Part shown: piece by piece, positions 9,601 to 16,870 of the stretch
Layout of the letters: every line of letters starts with the position of its first letter
Position numbering within the stretch: the first letter of the stretch is position 1
From: Halobacillus litoralis
GTDB taxonomy: Bacteria > Bacillota > Bacilli > Bacillales > Halobacillaceae
NCBI RefSeq assembly: GCF_009856445.1
Contig: NZ_WMFA01000003.1
Location: 124,001 to 188,000, forward strand
Reading direction: 5' to 3'
Length of the DNA: 64,000 nt
The notes under the pieces: model-generated
Told to the model about the DNA's origin: nothing
The model's database searches: none
Seen by the model: only the letters and a program-made list of their open reading frames with translations
Program-made: the position numbers and the translations under genes

Positions 9601-9684
9601 GAGCCAACCTTCTTCATCATCGGTGAACATGAAGAATCATGGAAGCAGCACCCGTTCCACCGGATTTCTTTCAAAGGAATATAA
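6610..9684 (+). CDS. GNAT acetyltransferase fused to a ~850-residue beta-sandwich region
   Basis: The product has 1024 residues. Residues 1-160 are a GNAT domain: LFLAVVEDEVVGYCGLSEY, then LNVHPGYQGLKIGKKLL, the acetyl-CoA pyrophosphate loop, and the AVPLYKKCGFFWEDRD motif near the end. The rest is rich in beta strands and Trp/Tyr motifs such as DTDWYGYNGPFF and SWWNPWGGGLRYV, like carbohydrate-active or galactose-mutarotase-like sandwiches, but I recognise no defined family. ATG 6610 follows GGAGGAAATGCT. It is one base from the amidohydrolase gene, so the two are probably an operon. No signal peptide is visible, so it is cytoplasmic. The substrate is unknown; an acylated or amidated sugar is one guess. 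Confidence 0.8.
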   Translation: MKTLERVSIVEYEDKYAASVAKMWNESRDNWGGDAVVTTAEDVLEKESKSTNLHLFLAVVEDEVVGYCGLSEYKEDTGALYIPLLNVHPGYQGLKIGKKLLLQAIDKTVEYGWPRLDLFTWPGNTKAVPLYKKCGFFWEDRDDATHLMNFMPQVLQIEALKPFFKKHDWYSTSVRPMEIKPDGTKEKGFTFYEYHWEAGDEFVRIQVERTGRGMTLIETNDWRVEMEVPDFKLLEKTDYPVSYRVKNFTEKPMEVSMSGDSSALVKEDLNEETEVESEWSAVSNVQVQVPDQEPSAWKTHPVIGAVITINGDRIPLRSGVFPLQAGKVDIRTVQKYWRPRQKGTLYLDVESRMADKAVLTVKLPHQEVVEWSASSVQVEVEGKGRATIPVSVELLKNGFLHEEVQVDGRTDTGHSFSFRTKIALAFPGYGGKFGGDTDTDWYGYNGPFFVKVEKRNHMVFVGSVRSKEDPLLLMTPKLGQPFSEEFSKKMATIEYVELAEAFVVKTSLESEAFPGILLNNYYKIYGDGLVEVHHELINNGEDNYKDLHLLQPVFPKYKALALPNEDGVVIGTEALIPFTEYLREKDLSERWLYTTNRAGDTFGMAWPEEATGRKDDWRFAFEYQLDQLSSGEKRCMGPLQIGVNAAGDWSAWREMVIGEADPLPEKPVFEMVPKEGIVSKAGHEVTHSFRSLLTPHVYGTLTVGYEGNSYRKEVKREDGVTAIDVPIVHERPGFADLSGTFRSEGRNAEFKSYQLVQGDQKVDVSQKDDCWTVDNGVLTYSASASYFPGFYSLCHQGREFLHHQYPEAGPRSWWNPWGGGLRYVLDGVSPFSMMKEETKVEAISKEDQDGNDWTGICLTTTFHEHEKMKGLTLKQYALTLPEVPIVAVYAEIEQGAPRTFAAEKIALEAFFKPGEHLSSSFARVSTDGVFHTYNAGVEEYDLESGPSVVIGSDGEKDHLMMVHPQTRKQAEMYMNQDVFLVESVHEWSASSQKVAAVEPTFFIIGEHEESWKQHPFHRISFKGI

Positions 9685-9685
9685 A

Positions 9686-10534
9686 ATGAAAATCATCGAT
9701 GCACACATCCATTTTTCCAGCATCCAAAGTTTTAAAGACACGGGGCAGGACCTTTCCCGTGTCGATTATACAAAAGCAGGACTACGTAAAGAGATGGAAA
9801 CGGGTGATATTGCTTTTGCCATTGGAATGGGCGTGACGGAAGGGAGAGAGGGCTTTCCGGACCGCTACGTTCAGACTCCGATGGGGCTTGATTTGGCTGA
9901 AGATTTACCGTCACGATTGGGTGTCTGTCCAGGGATCAACCCTTTCTGCCTGGATCAGGACGCACTGGACCGATTAGAAACGGCGCTTCAAAAGCCGGAG
10001 ACCGTCGGGGTCAAAATCTACCTCGGCTACTATCCGTTTTACGCTTATGACGATATCTATCAGCCCGTATATGATCTTGCTGCTGCCTACGGCGTCCCTG
10101 TTGTTTTTCATACAGGAGACACGTATTCGGAACGAGGGTTATTAAAGTATTCTCATCCGTTGACGCTGGATGAAGTTGCCGTCGCGAGAAGGGATGTCAA
10201 CTTCGTCATGGCTCACCTTGGGGATCCCTGGGTGCTGACAGGAGCGGAAGTCGTTTATAAGAACAGGAACATGTTTGCCGATTTATCCGGCTGGCTCGTT
10301 GGAACAAAAAAAGAACTGGATGCTCGTCTAGTGGACAATCATTTCGATCATGTCCGCCATGCGTTGACCTATTGTGACCATTACGAGAAGCTGCTCTTCG
10401 GTTCTGATTGGCCGCTCGTTCCGATCAAGGCCTATGCAGACTTTATCGGTGCACTTATTCCTTCGAAGCATGTAGAAGATGTTTTTTATCAGAATGCCTG
10501 CCGGGTTTTCTCTAAAATTGAAAAAATGATGTAG
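9686..10534 (+). CDS. Amidohydrolase family 2 (metal-dependent TIM-barrel hydrolase)
   Basis: A 282-residue protein with the amidohydrolase_2 metal sites: DAHIHF at the N-terminus, VVFHTGDTY in the middle, VMAHLGDPW, and LLFGSDWPLV near the end. Such enzymes hydrolyse C-N or C-O bonds or decarboxylate aromatic acids. ATG 9686 was chosen because MKIIDAHIH is the classic start and AAAGGAA lies just upstream inside the previous gene. An upstream in-frame start at 9599 would only extend into that gene. The coupling suggests it acts on the same metabolite as the GNAT fusion. Confidence 0.9.
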   Translation: MKIIDAHIHFSSIQSFKDTGQDLSRVDYTKAGLRKEMETGDIAFAIGMGVTEGREGFPDRYVQTPMGLDLAEDLPSRLGVCPGINPFCLDQDALDRLETALQKPETVGVKIYLGYYPFYAYDDIYQPVYDLAAAYGVPVVFHTGDTYSERGLLKYSHPLTLDEVAVARRDVNFVMAHLGDPWVLTGAEVVYKNRNMFADLSGWLVGTKKELDARLVDNHFDHVRHALTYCDHYEKLLFGSDWPLVPIKAYADFIGALIPSKHVEDVFYQNACRVFSKIEKMM

Positions 10535-10538
10535 GAAA

Positions 10539-10574
10539 AGTCTGTCCCTCCGCAGGGGCAGGCTTTTTTTTATG
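10539..10574 (+). terminator. Terminator after the amidohydrolase gene
   Basis: AGTCTGTCCCT and AGGGGCAGGCT form a wobble-containing stem around CCGC, followed by eight T. Confidence 0.85.
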
Positions 10575-10686
10575 CGAATAAAAAAAGCTGTGGTCTTAGA
10601 GTAGAGTCTGCATACTAGGTGAAAGGAAACGTGGGAACACTTATGATATGGTAGAGGAAACGACGAAAGCGATAAAGGAGATTGTT

Positions 10687-12135
10687 ATGGACGCACATAA
10701 AGGATGGAATTTGCAGCAGAGTTATACGGAACTCCCTGATGCTTTTTACACAAAAACGGCACCTTCAGAAGTCGAGAATCCTGAACTCGTTCTTTATAAT
10801 GAAGATCTTGCAGGAAAGCTGGGTTTACCTACTAAACCGGATTCCGCCATTTTTGGAGGGAATGCAGTACCGGAAGGATCCGTACCGATCGCCCAGGCAT
10901 ACGCCGGGCATCAGTTTGGACAATTGACGATGCTTGGTGACGGAAGAGCTGTATTGCTTGGCGAACAAATCACACCTGAAGATGAGCGCTTTGATATCCA
11001 GTTGAAAGGATCAGGCCGTACCCCGTTTTCCCGCGGGGGTGACGGACGGGCGACGCTTGGACCGATGCTCAGGGAATACATCATTAGTGAAGCAATGCAC
11101 GGATTAGGAATTCCGACTAATCGAAGTCTTGCCGTTGTAACGACAGGAGAATACGTGCAGAGGGAAGACTTGCTTCCTGGTGCCGTCCTGACCCGGGCAG
11201 CTTCCAGTCATTTGCGTATCGGAACTTTTCAATATGCGGCGGGTCTTCAAGACCACCACGACCAGTTGAAAGCCCTAGCTGATTATGCCATCGAACGCCA
11301 TGCTCCGGAGCTTCTTCATGCTGAAAATCCTTATTTATCCTTTTTTGAAAAAGTGATCGATCGTCAGGCATCTCTCATTGCTCAGTGGCAGCTCGTCGGC
11401 TTTATTCATGGTGTGATGAATACAGATAATATGACGATCAGCGGAGAGACGATTGATTACGGACCGTGTGCGTTTATGGACATGTACAACCCGAAAACCG
11501 TCTTCAGCTCCATAGATCGCCAGGGCCGATATGCCTATATGAACCAACCCCCGATTGGAGCCTGGAACCTGGCTCGTTTGGCAGAAACCCTCCTCCCGCT
11601 TTTTCATGAAAATCAGGAGGCCGCTGTTGAAAGGGCACAGGAAGCTCATGCCAATTATGAAAAATCTTATCACGCCTACTGGCTTAACGGGATGCGGGCT
11701 AAATTGGGGATGGTGACAGCGGAAGAGCAGGACCAGCCTTTGATTGAAGACTTATTGGAAATGATGGAGAAAAATGAAGCGGACTATACGAACACTTTCC
11801 GTGCCCTGACGCTTGGTCGCCCTGATGAAACATCTCTGTATGGGAAGCCGGCATTTACCAACTGGTATAAGCAGTGGCAGGCGCGTTTGGGGCGTCAGGA
11901 GACCAGTGACCATGAGGTTCAGGTATTAATGAAAAAATCGAACCCTTCCATTATTCCGCGTAACCATCGGGTGGAAGAAGCTCTTGAAGCCGCAGTGGAA
12001 GAGGGAGATCTCAGTGTTGTGAAGCAATTGCTTTCTGTCTTGGAGGATCCTTATGCTTATACGGAAGCACAGGAAGCTTATACCGAATTACCTGATTCAG
12101 GCGATCAGCCTTATCGGACATTCTGTGGGACTTGA
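10687..12135 (+). CDS. selO: Protein adenylyltransferase SelO (YdiU family)
   Basis: A 482-residue pseudokinase-fold enzyme that transfers AMP from ATP to protein hydroxyls (AMPylation). Family motifs are intact: [35 protein letters not shown] with the catalytic-loop Asn, [10 protein letters not shown] with the metal-binding Asp, and the C-terminal YRTFCGT. The Cys in CGT is where eukaryotic SelO has selenocysteine. Start ATG 10687 has AAAGGAG six bases upstream and gives the usual N-terminus ([19 protein letters not shown]); the upstream ATG at 10648 lacks a good site. In E. coli SelO modifies redox proteins. Its terminator was not evident; a 21-bp array follows. Confidence 0.93.
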   Translation: MDAHKGWNLQQSYTELPDAFYTKTAPSEVENPELVLYNEDLAGKLGLPTKPDSAIFGGNAVPEGSVPIAQAYAGHQFGQLTMLGDGRAVLLGEQITPEDERFDIQLKGSGRTPFSRGGDGRATLGPMLREYIISEAMHGLGIPTNRSLAVVTTGEYVQREDLLPGAVLTRAASSHLRIGTFQYAAGLQDHHDQLKALADYAIERHAPELLHAENPYLSFFEKVIDRQASLIAQWQLVGFIHGVMNTDNMTISGETIDYGPCAFMDMYNPKTVFSSIDRQGRYAYMNQPPIGAWNLARLAETLLPLFHENQEAAVERAQEAHANYEKSYHAYWLNGMRAKLGMVTAEEQDQPLIEDLLEMMEKNEADYTNTFRALTLGRPDETSLYGKPAFTNWYKQWQARLGRQETSDHEVQVLMKKSNPSIIPRNHRVEEALEAAVEEGDLSVVKQLLSVLEDPYAYTEAQEAYTELPDSGDQPYRTFCGT

Positions 12136-12180
12136 GTGGATGACATCATAGGCGGAAAGACAAAAATCTCCTGATTTGAG

Positions 12181-12318
12181 TTGAAAGTGTCCTTACTCCA
12201 GACGAAAGTGACATAACCCCAGATGAAAGTGTCCTTACTCCGGACGAAAGTGACATAACCCGAGATGAAAGTGCCCGAACTCGAAGCGAAAGTGACTTAA
12301 CTCAAATGACAAAGTGTC
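12181..12318. repeat. 21-bp tandem repeat with 42-bp alternation
   Basis: Six units of 21-22 bp (starting 12192, 12213, 12234, 12255, 12276, 12297) share the phrase GAAAGTG near the 3' end. Odd and even units alternate: CTTACTCC...GACGAAAGTGAC against ATAACC...GATGAAAGTGTC, giving a 42-bp super-period in the first four. The array lies between selO and the marR promoter. No spacers of the CRISPR kind are present. Confidence 0.9.
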
Positions 12319-12374
12319 TTTCTGACATTCAAGGAGAGAATGAGCGATGTTCTGGTCATCTATGGTCGGAACTT

Positions 12375-12403
12375 TTGACAGAGGACTTTGGTCTGATTAT
12401 AAT
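12375..12403 (+). promoter_or_regulatory. Sigma-A promoter of marR
   Basis: Perfect TTGACA (12375-12380), 17-base spacer and perfect TATAAT (12398-12403). It places transcription start near 12410 and rules out translation starts upstream of that, supporting ATG 12437. Confidence 0.9.
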
Positions 12404-12405
12404 AG

Positions 12406-12420
12406 TATGTATAGCAACTA
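12406..12420. promoter_or_regulatory. Putative MarR operator at the marR promoter
   Basis: TATGTATAGCAACTA overlaps the expected transcription start of marR. It matches 13 of 15 positions of the site before the pirin gene (12890-12904). Binding here would repress marR itself. Confidence 0.6.
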
Positions 12421-12436
12421 TTTAGGGAGACTGCCT

Positions 12437-12865
12437 ATGAATTTAAGTTTTCAAGATTATATCAGCATTAAGCTGCACCAAACGGATTTAAAGTTGACAA
12501 GTTATGTGAAAGCACAGCTTCAACCTTACAATCTTGCGCCTGAGCAGAACTTGATTATGATGCTGCTTTGGGAAAAAGACGGGATGACGCAGAATCAGCT
12601 GGCTCATCATTTGAAAAAAGATAAGACGAATATTGCCCGGATGGCTTCGAATCTTGAGAAAAAAGGGTTTATCAAACGGAATTTTTGTACAGAAGATCGA
12701 CGTTCCTTGGAACTTTATTTGACGGAAGAAGGAAGAGACTTGAAGGAACAAGTGGTACCTGTCGCAGAAGCCTTTAATGACGCGGTGACTGAAGGGATTT
12801 CAAAAGAAGAACTGCAGGAATTGGACCGGCTCCTTACGAAAATGCAAAACAACATTGAAGGGTGA
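12437..12865 (+). CDS. MarR-family transcriptional regulator
   Basis: A 142-residue winged-helix regulator. The recognition region reads MTQNQLAHHLKKDKTNIARM, followed by the wing EDRRSLELYLTEEGRDLKEQ. Helices at both ends form the dimer interface. ATG 12437 follows AGGGAGA and lies downstream of a perfect sigma-A promoter; a longer frame from 12347 begins upstream of that promoter and is excluded. It contains one Cys in the HTH-wing region (RNFCTEDRR), so thiol or ligand sensing is possible. The shared operator suggests that it represses itself and the pirin gene. Confidence 0.9.
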   Translation: MNLSFQDYISIKLHQTDLKLTSYVKAQLQPYNLAPEQNLIMMLLWEKDGMTQNQLAHHLKKDKTNIARMASNLEKKGFIKRNFCTEDRRSLELYLTEEGRDLKEQVVPVAEAFNDAVTEGISKEELQELDRLLTKMQNNIEG

Positions 12866-12880
12866 GGAGCCCTTTTTTTC
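12857..12880 (+). terminator. Weak terminator after marR
   Basis: AAGGG and CCCTT form a short stem at the marR stop, followed by TTTTTTT. It may only partly separate marR from the pirin gene. Confidence 0.45.
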
Positions 12881-12889
12881 ATCATATAG

Positions 12890-12904
12890 TAGTTATAGCA
12901 ACTA
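12890..12904. promoter_or_regulatory. Palindromic MarR operator before the pirin gene
   Basis: TAGTTATAGCAACTA is an inverted repeat with perfect 5-bp arms TAGTT/AACTA. The same core (GTATAGCAACTA) recurs over the marR promoter, pointing to one regulator for both. Confidence 0.65.
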
Positions 12905-12922
12905 ATTGAAAGGATGGTTGAA

Positions 12923-13777
12923 ATGGCAAACTTCCAAAGAGAAGTGAAAGATCATTGGTACGTTCAATATCAAGAGATGGGGTTTCCGGCTATTCAAAAA
13001 GGGTGGGTTCTCCCCGCTGACAGGTGGCGCGACTTCGACCCATTTATACTGATGGCTGAGGATTGGTTTAAGAAAGGAACGTTTCCGGATCACCCGCACC
13101 GTGGATTCCAGACCGTCACGTATGTCGTTGATGGACGATTGGAGCACATTGACAATGCAGGCGGCCGCGATATTCTTGAGCCTGGGGACGTGCAGTACAT
13201 GAATGCCGGCTGGGCAGCAAGACACGCCGAAGACGGAGTGGAAGATGATGTCGCGCATACGCTGCAGCTATGGCTGAACCTTCCGAAAGATAAGAAGAAC
13301 TCTGAAACCATCTATCAAAATGTATATGGAGAAGAAGCTCCTGTCGTTCCTTTTGACGGGGGAGCAGTGAAAGTGTTTTCCGGCAATGTTGCCGGAGTGG
13401 AAGGACCCCTGGACTCCATTGTTCCCATTACGCTCAGCGAAATCACTTTATCTGAAGGTGCGGCATTCACCCTTGAACTGCCTGACAACCACAATGCTTT
13501 CCTCTATGTCCTTGCTGGTGATGTGGTAGCAGGTGAAAATGAAGTGAATGTTAAGAAGCATGGCGTCGGTACCCTTTCTTTTCATGAAGATGGGGAAGGA
13601 ACGAGTGAATTAAAGCTCATCTCTAAGAAGCGACGGACGAAGGTGCTTGTCTATTCCGGTGAACCAATCAGAGAAGAAATTGTCCCACATGGCCCGTTTG
13701 TCATGAATTCAATGGAAGAGATCAAACAGGCTTATGACGACTTCCGTAAAGGGAAATTTGGGCCTCCTGCGGTCTGA
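12923..13777 (+). CDS. Pirin family protein (cupin, quercetinase-like)
   Basis: A 284-residue bicupin. The N-terminal cupin carries the pirin metal motif FPDHPHRGFQTVTYVVDG and then EPGDVQYMNAGWAARHAE, giving the His and Glu ligands for iron. The C-terminal cupin (LPDNHNAFLYVLAGDV) lacks an obvious metal set, as is normal. Bacterial pirins include quercetin dioxygenases and metabolic-enzyme regulators. ATG 12923 follows AAAGGA with proper spacing; the ATG at 12914 overlaps that site. Regulation by the adjacent MarR is likely from the shared operator, as in other MarR-pirin pairs responding to phenolic or electrophile stress. Confidence 0.9.
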   Translation: MANFQREVKDHWYVQYQEMGFPAIQKGWVLPADRWRDFDPFILMAEDWFKKGTFPDHPHRGFQTVTYVVDGRLEHIDNAGGRDILEPGDVQYMNAGWAARHAEDGVEDDVAHTLQLWLNLPKDKKNSETIYQNVYGEEAPVVPFDGGAVKVFSGNVAGVEGPLDSIVPITLSEITLSEGAAFTLELPDNHNAFLYVLAGDVVAGENEVNVKKHGVGTLSFHEDGEGTSELKLISKKRRTKVLVYSGEPIREEIVPHGPFVMNSMEEIKQAYDDFRKGKFGPPAV

Positions 13778-13780
13778 TCA

Positions 13781-13818
13781 ATAAAGACTCCTGCTTATTC
13801 AGGAGTCTTTATTTTTTT
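13781..13818. terminator. Bidirectional terminator between pirin and GGDEF genes
   Basis: ATAAAGACTCCTG and CAGGAGTCTTTAT form a perfect 13-bp stem flanked by A- and T-rich runs. The GGDEF stop codon lies in its loop. Confidence 0.92.
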
Positions 13819-14757
13819 GCGTATTGTTTTATGTTCATACATTCGCTCATCAGCCAGATTAAGATACAAATCCAAATTTAAATCCTCAATGAAAGCTTCC
13901 GTTGGGAGTTGGATCAAGCCGTAGGAAATAGAAGCTCCTTCCTCGACCTGTTTAATCGTTTCATTAAGGGCCTGAGCTATTTTTTCTGCATCATTTTCCC
14001 TGTACCCTGACAGGACGAGGACAAATTCATCGCCTCCGAACCGGAAAGCTCCGTCAAAATCTTCGTGGATGTTGGAAAGACATTCCGCGAATTTTTTCAA
14101 CACACGATCCCCTTCCTGGTGGCCTCGGCGATCATTGATTTCTTTAAAATTGTTAAAATCAACAAGGATCAGGGTGACAGGGAAGGCTTCTTTCTGCGCT
14201 CTTATCAGTTCTTCTTTTACATAGGGATAAAAATACCTGCGGTTATACAGCGAGGTTAGTGGATCTCTCATGATTTGGTGCTTTAGCTTTTTGTTTTGCT
14301 CCTCTATGTATCCTTGAAAAAATGAATTCTGCCTCTTATTCGTAATGTCAAAAAAACGTTCAATAATGGGAGAGGAATCAATGTCAGCCTGCACGGCTGT
14401 GATGGCTCTCAATACGCTTTGGATGCTGGACATTCTGGTGCTGTGTGTCAGCTGGAGCATCAAATCAATCGTAAAAAAATCGCGTTCAGCAAAAGCAGCA
14501 CCCACGCTGACTCCTTCCTTATAATCTTTCTTTATATACATGTCATATTCTTTTTCTGGTAGAAACAAGGCATCACAGGATCTCCGTAAGGTCTGAATCA
14601 AGTGACTGGAGTACTCAGGGTAATGCTCCACATAGGCTATAAATTCTCTTATGTGGCTCATATCCAGTAGATGATCTTCAACAGCTTCCGGGATGATCGC
14701 TTGTAAAGCTTGAGCATACGTGTGTTCTAACATGGCCCAGGGGATGGGACCTTCCAT
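13795..14757 (-). CDS. Diguanylate cyclase with an unrecognised N-terminal domain
   Basis: A 320-residue protein. Residues about 165-315 are a GGDEF domain: DPLTSLYNRRYF, LVDFNNFKEINDRRGHQEGD and the intact active-site motif GGDEF at 241-245, so it should make c-di-GMP from GTP. The inhibitory I-site RxxD before GGDEF is absent (HEDFD). The first 150 residues are helical, soluble and not recognised; a sensory role is inferred. I prefer ATG at 14755-14757 with AGGTGAAG upstream; a TTG at 14806 would add 17 residues but has no ribosome site. Confidence 0.88.
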   Translation of the reverse strand: MEGPIPWAMLEHTYAQALQAIIPEAVEDHLLDMSHIREFIAYVEHYPEYSSHLIQTLRRSCDALFLPEKEYDMYIKKDYKEGVSVGAAFAERDFFTIDLMLQLTHSTRMSSIQSVLRAITAVQADIDSSPIIERFFDITNKRQNSFFQGYIEEQNKKLKHQIMRDPLTSLYNRRYFYPYVKEELIRAQKEAFPVTLILVDFNNFKEINDRRGHQEGDRVLKKFAECLSNIHEDFDGAFRFGGDEFVLVLSGYRENDAEKIAQALNETIKQVEEGASISYGLIQLPTEAFIEDLNLDLYLNLADERMYEHKTIRKKIKTPE

Positions 14758-14906
14758 TTTCTTCACCTGCCTGAAAGGGAATTTTACTTCTGAGGTCTTC
14801 AGACTCAAGCAAAAATACTATAGAATGTTCTTTATAATAGAATAGATGAAATATTTGGAAAATGCTAGGCTTGAGGAATAGAAATGTTCACCAAGGAGGA
14901 AAAGGT

Positions 14907-16118
14907 ATGGGCTTTCAAAAATTAAAAGATTTCTACGCATTCACAAACTTATCGAGACGCTGTTACCCGGGGATGAAATTAAATACTCGGGAAGAGCAGG
15001 AAAGGTACACCGAGCACCGGAGGAAAATGGCTCAGAAGAATGAGATACACACCATCGGTCTTTATGAAGATGAACAGCTTGTCGGTGGATACATCGCTTA
15101 TGATCACCTCATGAATGTATATGGTCAGCAAGTAGATGCTGCAGGAATTGGGACCGTAGCGGTTGATCTTCCTTATAAGAAACAAGGGCATGCCAAACGG
15201 ATCATTGAACATTTCATCTCAGAGGCTAGGGATAAAGGGCAGGTCATCGCCCATCTGTATCCGTTCCAACCGTCGTTTTATAAGCGGATGGGGTTTGGAC
15301 TGGGCCCGCGGTTGTCGACCTACCATTTCCATCCTTCTCAGCTCCCTGCCTATGATGAAGGAGAGAAGGTGGAAGTGTTGCATACGCATCATCAGGATGA
15401 AGTGAAAGCCTGTTATGACACATGGGCAAGGGAGAACCACGGGGCAACAGCCATTCCTCGGTATGGATTCGCTTTCCTTGAGAAAGAAGAGCTTCACACT
15501 TTTGGCGTAAGAGAACAGGGGAGGCTTACGGGATATGTGACGCTTGAATTCAGGGAAGGCGATCACTTTTTGCAAAACGATGTTCATGTCAAAAACTTTT
15601 TCTACACGTCGACAAAAGCCTATCGGACACTTATTCAATATCTACATAATCAAAAAGATCAAGTGCGCTCCATCTATTTCCCGACGTTTGATCAGGAATT
15701 TGCTTATTCACTGAATGATCCTGTCCATTTAGATGAACAGCTCATCTTTTCCATCTACCATAAAGTCAGTGAAGAAGGCCGGGGGTTGATGTATCGCATC
15801 CTGGACATTCCTGCTTTCCTTGAGAAATTGGGAGAGGTCAGCTTTGGAAACGATACGGTCAAGGTTGGATGGAAAGTGAGCGACTCTTTCCTGAATGAAA
15901 CGTACGAGTCGGTCTGGCAGTTTACGAATGGAAAACCGGAAGCCACCGATGAAGAGGCTGAAGTGATCATTGAAGTAGACATCGCCCATTTTTCTTCCTT
16001 AATGATGGGCTGCGTGTCGCTTTCGAGTTTGTTGAGGTGTGGAGCGGCTGTCAGGGATGGACGAGCTGTGAACCTGTTTCACCATCCGGTTCAGCCGAAA
16101 AGCTGGACATTTTTCTAA
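14907..16118 (+). CDS. Eis-type GNAT N-acetyltransferase with SCP2-like tail
   Basis: A 403-residue protein of the Eis architecture: an N-terminal GNAT domain (IGTVAVDLPYKKQGHAKRII, then YPFQPSFYKRMGFGLGPR), a second degenerate GNAT domain, and a C-terminal sterol-carrier-like domain from about 285, ending in the bulky FF. In Eis enzymes the C-terminal carboxylate takes part in catalysis, and substrates are polyamines or aminoglycosides; the substrate here is unknown. ATG 14907 follows AAGGAGGAAAAGG; the earlier ATG at 14862 has no ribosome site. A TATAAT lies at 14833-14838 without a clear -35. Confidence 0.9.
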   Translation: MGFQKLKDFYAFTNLSRRCYPGMKLNTREEQERYTEHRRKMAQKNEIHTIGLYEDEQLVGGYIAYDHLMNVYGQQVDAAGIGTVAVDLPYKKQGHAKRIIEHFISEARDKGQVIAHLYPFQPSFYKRMGFGLGPRLSTYHFHPSQLPAYDEGEKVEVLHTHHQDEVKACYDTWARENHGATAIPRYGFAFLEKEELHTFGVREQGRLTGYVTLEFREGDHFLQNDVHVKNFFYTSTKAYRTLIQYLHNQKDQVRSIYFPTFDQEFAYSLNDPVHLDEQLIFSIYHKVSEEGRGLMYRILDIPAFLEKLGEVSFGNDTVKVGWKVSDSFLNETYESVWQFTNGKPEATDEEAEVIIEVDIAHFSSLMMGCVSLSSLLRCGAAVRDGRAVNLFHHPVQPKSWTFF

Positions 16119-16169
16119 CTGAAACCATACCTATATAACATGGAGATTCAGGTGTAGGGAGAGGGAACG

Positions 16170-16490
16170 ATGAGACAGAAAAAGGTATACGCAGCTGTAA
16201 AGCACTTTGAAAGTGGTCCTTTTGCAAACGTGCTAGAGGCTTTCCGGGTGCGTTATGAAAGGATAGGGGAGCCAGCAGGGACCATTTATACGACTCCACT
16301 TTCCTATGAAGAGCTTGCCGCACTCGCTGACTTTATGGATGTGAGTGTGTACGCTTTGGACTTACAAAGGAAACTTTCTTTAAAGAATTTTGAAGGGAAA
16401 TTACAGGCGAAATACCCCGGAGTGAAGCTTCAACAGCTGCTGAGCGCGTACTATGGTAAGGAGACCGTTCCGCTAATGGATAAAAAATAG
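16170..16490 (+). CDS. Stand-alone TIGR02679/JetD N-terminal-like domain (106 aa)
   Basis: A short protein with a clear GGGAGAGGGAACG ribosome site. Its pattern resembles, from memory, the N-terminal domain of TIGR02679/JetD proteins of Wadjet systems: a fairly large helical start (FANVLEAFRVRYERIGEPAG), a strand, LSYEELAALADFM, then LSLKNFEGKL and VKLQQLLSAYYGK. Full JetD adds a Toprim-type nuclease domain of about 200-300 residues, which is absent here, and the following DNA is the csp promoter. No jetA, jetB or jetC homologue is in the window. It may be a remnant or a free-standing domain with its own role. Confidence 0.6.
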   Translation: MRQKKVYAAVKHFESGPFANVLEAFRVRYERIGEPAGTIYTTPLSYEELAALADFMDVSVYALDLQRKLSLKNFEGKLQAKYPGVKLQQLLSAYYGKETVPLMDKK

Positions 16491-16503
16491 TGTTGCCAGA
16501 AGG

Positions 16504-16532
16504 TTGACGCGTGGTGGATATGGGTATATAAT
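16504..16532 (+). promoter_or_regulatory. Sigma-A promoter of the cold-shock gene
   Basis: TTGACG (16504-16509), 17-base spacer, perfect TATAAT (16527-16532). Transcription would begin near 16539, leaving a leader of about 125 nucleotides. Confidence 0.85.
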
Positions 16533-16538
16533 AAAGTT

Positions 16539-16663
16539 AATTATTCTTGTTCGGTTAGGAATGAAAGCTAAAGGAACTTGAAAGTGACTTTCGTCTTGAA
16601 TGAATAGGCAGAGCAATTATAGTAATACAATGTGGATCTTTCATCCACGCAGGAGGTAACAAC
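16539..16663 (+). promoter_or_regulatory. Long 5' leader of the cold-shock gene with hairpin before the ribosome site
   Basis: The leader is long, as in other csp genes where it acts as a cold-responsive RNA element. GTGGAT/ATCCAC (16632-16648) form a six-pair hairpin ending two bases before AGGAGG (16651-16656), well placed to tune ribosome access. The thermosensor role is inferred from the family. Confidence 0.6.
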
Positions 16664-16861
16664 ATGTTACAAGGTACAGTTAAATGGTTCAACGCAGAAA
16701 AAGGTTTCGGATTTATTGAAGTAGAAGGTCAAGACGACGTATTCGTACACTTCTCTGCTATTCAAGGCGAAGGTTTCAAAACTCTAGAAGAGAACGAACA
16801 AGTTTCTTTCGAAATCGTTGAAGGCGACCGTGGCCCACAAGCGGCTAACGTTCAAAAATAA
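16664..16861 (+). CDS. Cold-shock protein (CspB/CspD-like nucleic acid chaperone)
   Basis: A 65-residue OB-fold protein, almost identical to B. subtilis CspB over its length. RNP1 (KGFGFIEV) and RNP2 (DVFVHFSAI) are intact. It binds single-stranded RNA and DNA and keeps mRNA unstructured in the cold. It has its own promoter, a long leader and a very strong terminator, so it is monocistronic. Several paralogues are usual in this group, so I give no letter. Confidence 0.97.
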   Translation: MLQGTVKWFNAEKGFGFIEVEGQDDVFVHFSAIQGEGFKTLEENEQVSFEIVEGDRGPQAANVQK

Positions 16862-16870
16862 GTAAGTAAA

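Noticed and set aside
12347-12436. 30-codon N-terminal extension of MarR
   Set aside because: The extension would begin upstream of the perfect TTGACA/TATAAT promoter and lies largely before the transcription start.
16170-16490. Complete Wadjet defence system
   Set aside because: Only a domain similar to the JetD N-terminus is present. Neither SMC-like JetC nor JetA/JetB can be found in the window.
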